From Parahoeflea halophila (GTDB taxonomy: Bacteria; Pseudomonadota; Alphaproteobacteria; Rhizobiales; Rhizobiaceae): a stretch of DNA of 64,000 nucleotides. The translations under genes and the position numbers were made by a program. The stretch is taken from positions 248,001 through 312,000 of the forward strand of contig NZ_OCPC01000003.1 in NCBI RefSeq assembly GCF_900220985.1, in the 5' to 3' direction. The notes beneath the pieces are model-generated. The model made no database searches. It was not told the origin of the DNA and saw only the letters and a program-made list of their open reading frames with translations. This document shows, in pieces, positions 61,806 through 64,000 of this stretch (position 1 is its first letter; the number at the start of each line of letters is the position of its first letter).

Positions 61806-61923
61806 GTCTAAAACTCCTGTCAACACCGGTTCATCCGGTGTTCGGGAGCGGGCAATAGCGGATAGGAAACGCTTGAAAAACGCCTCCAGTTCGGATTGAG
61901 TGTCGGAAAATTCGAGACAATCG

Positions 61924-62847
61924 ATGGACCATCTCAAGGCGATGAAAGTGTTTCAGCGGATCGCGGAGCGCGGCAGCCTAAGTGCGGCCAGCCTCGATCT
62001 CGGTTTGTCGCGTGGTGGCGCCAGCGCGGTCCTCAGTGAACTCGAAGCCTATCTCGGTGTCCAACTGATTGAACGCACAACCCGCAGACTGCGGTTGACG
62101 GAAGACGGACGGCATTACCTGGAGCGGTCGCGATCGATCACCGAGGCGGTCCAGATCCTCGAAGACGAGATCGGTGCAGCGGAAAGGCAACCGCGCGGCC
62201 GGCTCAGAGTGCAGATTCCGTCAGGGCTGACAGCTATGGCGCTGGCGCCGGCTGTAAACAGCTTCATGGAGACCTATCCGCATATCGAACTTGACATCCT
62301 GTCGGGTGACGCAGTGCCGGATTTCATCGGCCAGCAGATTGATGCTGCAGTGATCATCGGCTCTGTACCGGAGGCCGACATTGTCGCCCGCCCGCTTGGC
62401 AGGATTCCGTCCACAACCGCGGCGGCACCGCGATACATCGAGCGGCACGGCGTGCCCGCCACGGTTGCCGATCTGAGCCGCCACCGTTGCGTGGCTGCGA
62501 TAATCCCGGGATCGGGCCAGCGGGCGCCCTGGCGCTTTCATATCGCTGGCAAGGATGCGCAGTTGCGCGTGGACGGCCGGCTGGCATTTGAATCCCCGAT
62601 GGCTGCGGTCGCCGCTGCGGTTTGGGGAGCAGGGATCGTCCAATTCGCCAGCTATCTGCTCTATTCGGACATTCGTGCCGGCCGACTGGTGGAAGTGCTG
62701 GAAGATGCACGTCCACGCGGTGTCGGACTGCATCTTGTGCATCCCCGCCACCGGCTCAAACCCAAGAAGCTCAAGATTTTCGAGCAATTCCTCCGCCAGC
62801 TTGATGTTGAGACCCGGCAGAAATGGCGTATCAAGGCCGTCAGCTGA
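61924..62847 (+). CDS. LysR-family transcriptional regulator
   Basis: 307 residues from the ATG at 61924 (MDHLKAMKVFQRIAERGSLS). The HTH is SLSAASLDLGLSRGGASAVL, followed by LERTTRRLRLTEDGRHYLER. The effector domain includes GRLRVQIPSGLTAMALAPAV and DAAVIIGSVPEADIVARPLG. It is transcribed away from the hemerythrin gene and likely controls it. Confidence 0.9.
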   Translation: MDHLKAMKVFQRIAERGSLSAASLDLGLSRGGASAVLSELEAYLGVQLIERTTRRLRLTEDGRHYLERSRSITEAVQILEDEIGAAERQPRGRLRVQIPSGLTAMALAPAVNSFMETYPHIELDILSGDAVPDFIGQQIDAAVIIGSVPEADIVARPLGRIPSTTAAAPRYIERHGVPATVADLSRHRCVAAIIPGSGQRAPWRFHIAGKDAQLRVDGRLAFESPMAAVAAAVWGAGIVQFASYLLYSDIRAGRLVEVLEDARPRGVGLHLVHPRHRLKPKKLKIFEQFLRQLDVETRQKWRIKAVS

Positions 62848-63070
62848 AGCGAAGAAAATGCCGTGGGTCGATTTGCTTCAGGCAGGACTGACGGCCGGCC
62901 GGATCATATGCCGCGCAGCGCGTTTCTTCGTGCTGACGCGGGTCGGGACCTAGGCGACCCCTAAGCCGGCCCGGCGCAGCTTGCCAATCAGCTTGCTCCC
63001 GTCCACCCTGCCGCCTACCATCAGGCAGGAGATGCTGCGCCAACTGCGTGGCCACCCAGGGAGCCGTTCG

Positions 63071-64000
63071 ATGATCTTCATCAGCACCACAAAGACCGGT
63101 GAACAGATCAAATACCGCGACAACAAGCGGTGGCTCTGGGTTCTCTCGGTGCTGTCTCCGTCGCTGCCCGGTCTGGCCGCGGTGACCTATCTTCTGACCG
63201 GAGATGCCTGGTGGGTGCTTGCGCCGGTGGTGTTTTATTACGGCATCTACATTGTCGGCGATCACCTGGTCGGCACCGATCCGAACAACCCGCCCGAGGA
63301 GGTGGTCGAGGCGATGGCTTCGGATCAATACTACCGGGTGCTGCTGTTTCTATCGGTGCCGGTTTTCTGGTTTTCCTTCCTCGCCTGCGCAATCGCGGCA
63401 GGCCAACCGGGCACGCCGCTCTGGGCCTGGATCGGCCTGGTGGTTGCTGCAGGCGTGAGTTCGGGCACAGCCATCACCGTCGGCCACGAGCTGGGCCACA
63501 AGCCCAACCGGCTCGACCAGTGGGGCGCCAAATTCGCTAATGCGGTGTCGGGCTACGGCCATTTCTGCATCGAGCACAATCGCGGCCATCACGTCCATGT
63601 CGCCACGCCCGGGGACCCCGCCTCCGCCCGGCTCGGGGAAAGCCTGTGGCGCTTCGCATGCCGGGAAATTCCGGGAACCGCGCGGCGCGGCTGGCAGATG
63701 GAGCGGGCACGGCTTGCGCGCAAGGGGTTGCCGTTCTACCACTGGCGCAACGACATCCTGCTGGGCTATGCGATCACGCTGGTGGCGGACCTGCTGCTGG
63801 TCGCCGCTTTCGGCTGGACCATGCTGGCCTTCGTGCTGGTCCACAATCTGATCGCCTGGTTTCACCTCACGACTGCCAATTACATCGAGCATTACGGGCT
63901 CAAACGGAAGCTCAATGCCGATGGACGCTATGCCCCGTGCGAGCCACGGCATTCCAGGAACACAAACCACATCATTTCCAACCTGATGCTGTTTCACCTG
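63071..64000 (+). CDS. AlkB-like membrane diiron hydroxylase (3' end outside window)
   Basis: The frame is open from the ATG at 63071 (MIFISTTKTGEQIKYRDNKR) to the window edge, 310 codons of a family of about 390. Helices near the N-terminus (WVLSVLSPSLPGLAAVTYLL and others) are followed by the histidine boxes of alkane 1-monooxygenases: HELGHKP, EHNRGHHVHV and, near the edge, EPRHSRNTNHI. NYIEHYGLKR is also typical. The enzyme would oxidise terminal methyl groups of alkanes or related hydrocarbons with rubredoxin as electron donor. The rest of the gene lies beyond the window. Confidence 0.92.
   Translation, partial: MIFISTTKTGEQIKYRDNKRWLWVLSVLSPSLPGLAAVTYLLTGDAWWVLAPVVFYYGIYIVGDHLVGTDPNNPPEEVVEAMASDQYYRVLLFLSVPVFWFSFLACAIAAGQPGTPLWAWIGLVVAAGVSSGTAITVGHELGHKPNRLDQWGAKFANAVSGYGHFCIEHNRGHHVHVATPGDPASARLGESLWRFACREIPGTARRGWQMERARLARKGLPFYHWRNDILLGYAITLVADLLLVAAFGWTMLAFVLVHNLIAWFHLTTANYIEHYGLKRKLNADGRYAPCEPRHSRNTNHIISNLMLFHL

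Overview
The window looks like a chromosomal segment of a high-GC alphaproteobacterium of the order Hyphomicrobiales (Rhizobiales). The evidence is a rhizobial-type gene transfer agent (GTA) cluster, a FeuP/FeuQ two-component system, a MucR zinc-finger regulator, a DivJ-like PAS kinase, and small families typical of the order (DUF1491, DUF5330, DUF6107, DUF6456). TRAP transport, a seven-gene Mrp antiporter and an AlkB-like hydroxylase would suit a marine or saline member such as Hoeflea. That genus guess is inference from gene content only.

Layout. 1-3627: cytochrome c maturation genes ccmI-ccmE-ccmF (minus strand, ccmF cut by the window edge). 3896-6997: a small lipoprotein, then feuQ, feuP and a candidate feuN. 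7106-22288: a complete GTA structural cluster on the minus strand, from a terminase-small-subunit candidate (g1) through terminase, portal, protease, capsid, connector, tail and hub genes to the large TIM-barrel tail protein (g15) and a holin-like gene. 22500-24000: a small AT-richer islet with an IS1595-type transposase relic, a tiny membrane protein and a HEPN-like protein. 24020-37405: mostly housekeeping and small conserved genes (orphan antitoxin, DUF1328, YcgN, class A PBP, DUF1214/DUF1254 pair, a decapitated TetR gene, a WYL regulator, DUF2336, MOSC, DUF1491, a peptidoglycan-binding protein and a DivJ-like kinase). 37705-40374: sufE, the pair DUF6456 / DnaA-domain-IV-like HTH (candidate GafZ/GafY GTA activators), and mucR. 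40643-46625: mrpABCDEFG cation/proton antiporter. 47022-51497: aminotransferase, LysR, SDR, a small membrane protein and an OpgC-like acyltransferase. 51717-57693: ilvC, a TetR gene with its operator, then a GntR-dctPQM-rpiB catabolic block. 58102-64000: a lipoprotein, pdxJ, a small membrane protein, a 3-methyladenine glycosylase, a hemerythrin protein divergent from a LysR gene, and the 5' part of an alkB-like gene.

The most interesting region is the GTA locus. It carries two intrinsic terminators pointing along its own transcription direction: one in the leader before g1 and one between g2 and g3. The same window also encodes a GafY-like activator and a GafZ-like (DUF6456) protein. In Caulobacter the GafYZ pair activates the GTA promoter and suppresses termination, as I recall the literature, so the DNA here suggests the same logic of activation plus antitermination. 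Two other oddities bear on whether the particle can still be made. The major tail protein gene is broken by a -1 frame change at a six-base homopolymer. The prohead protease gene has no stop codon before the capsid gene, so protease and capsid form one open frame.
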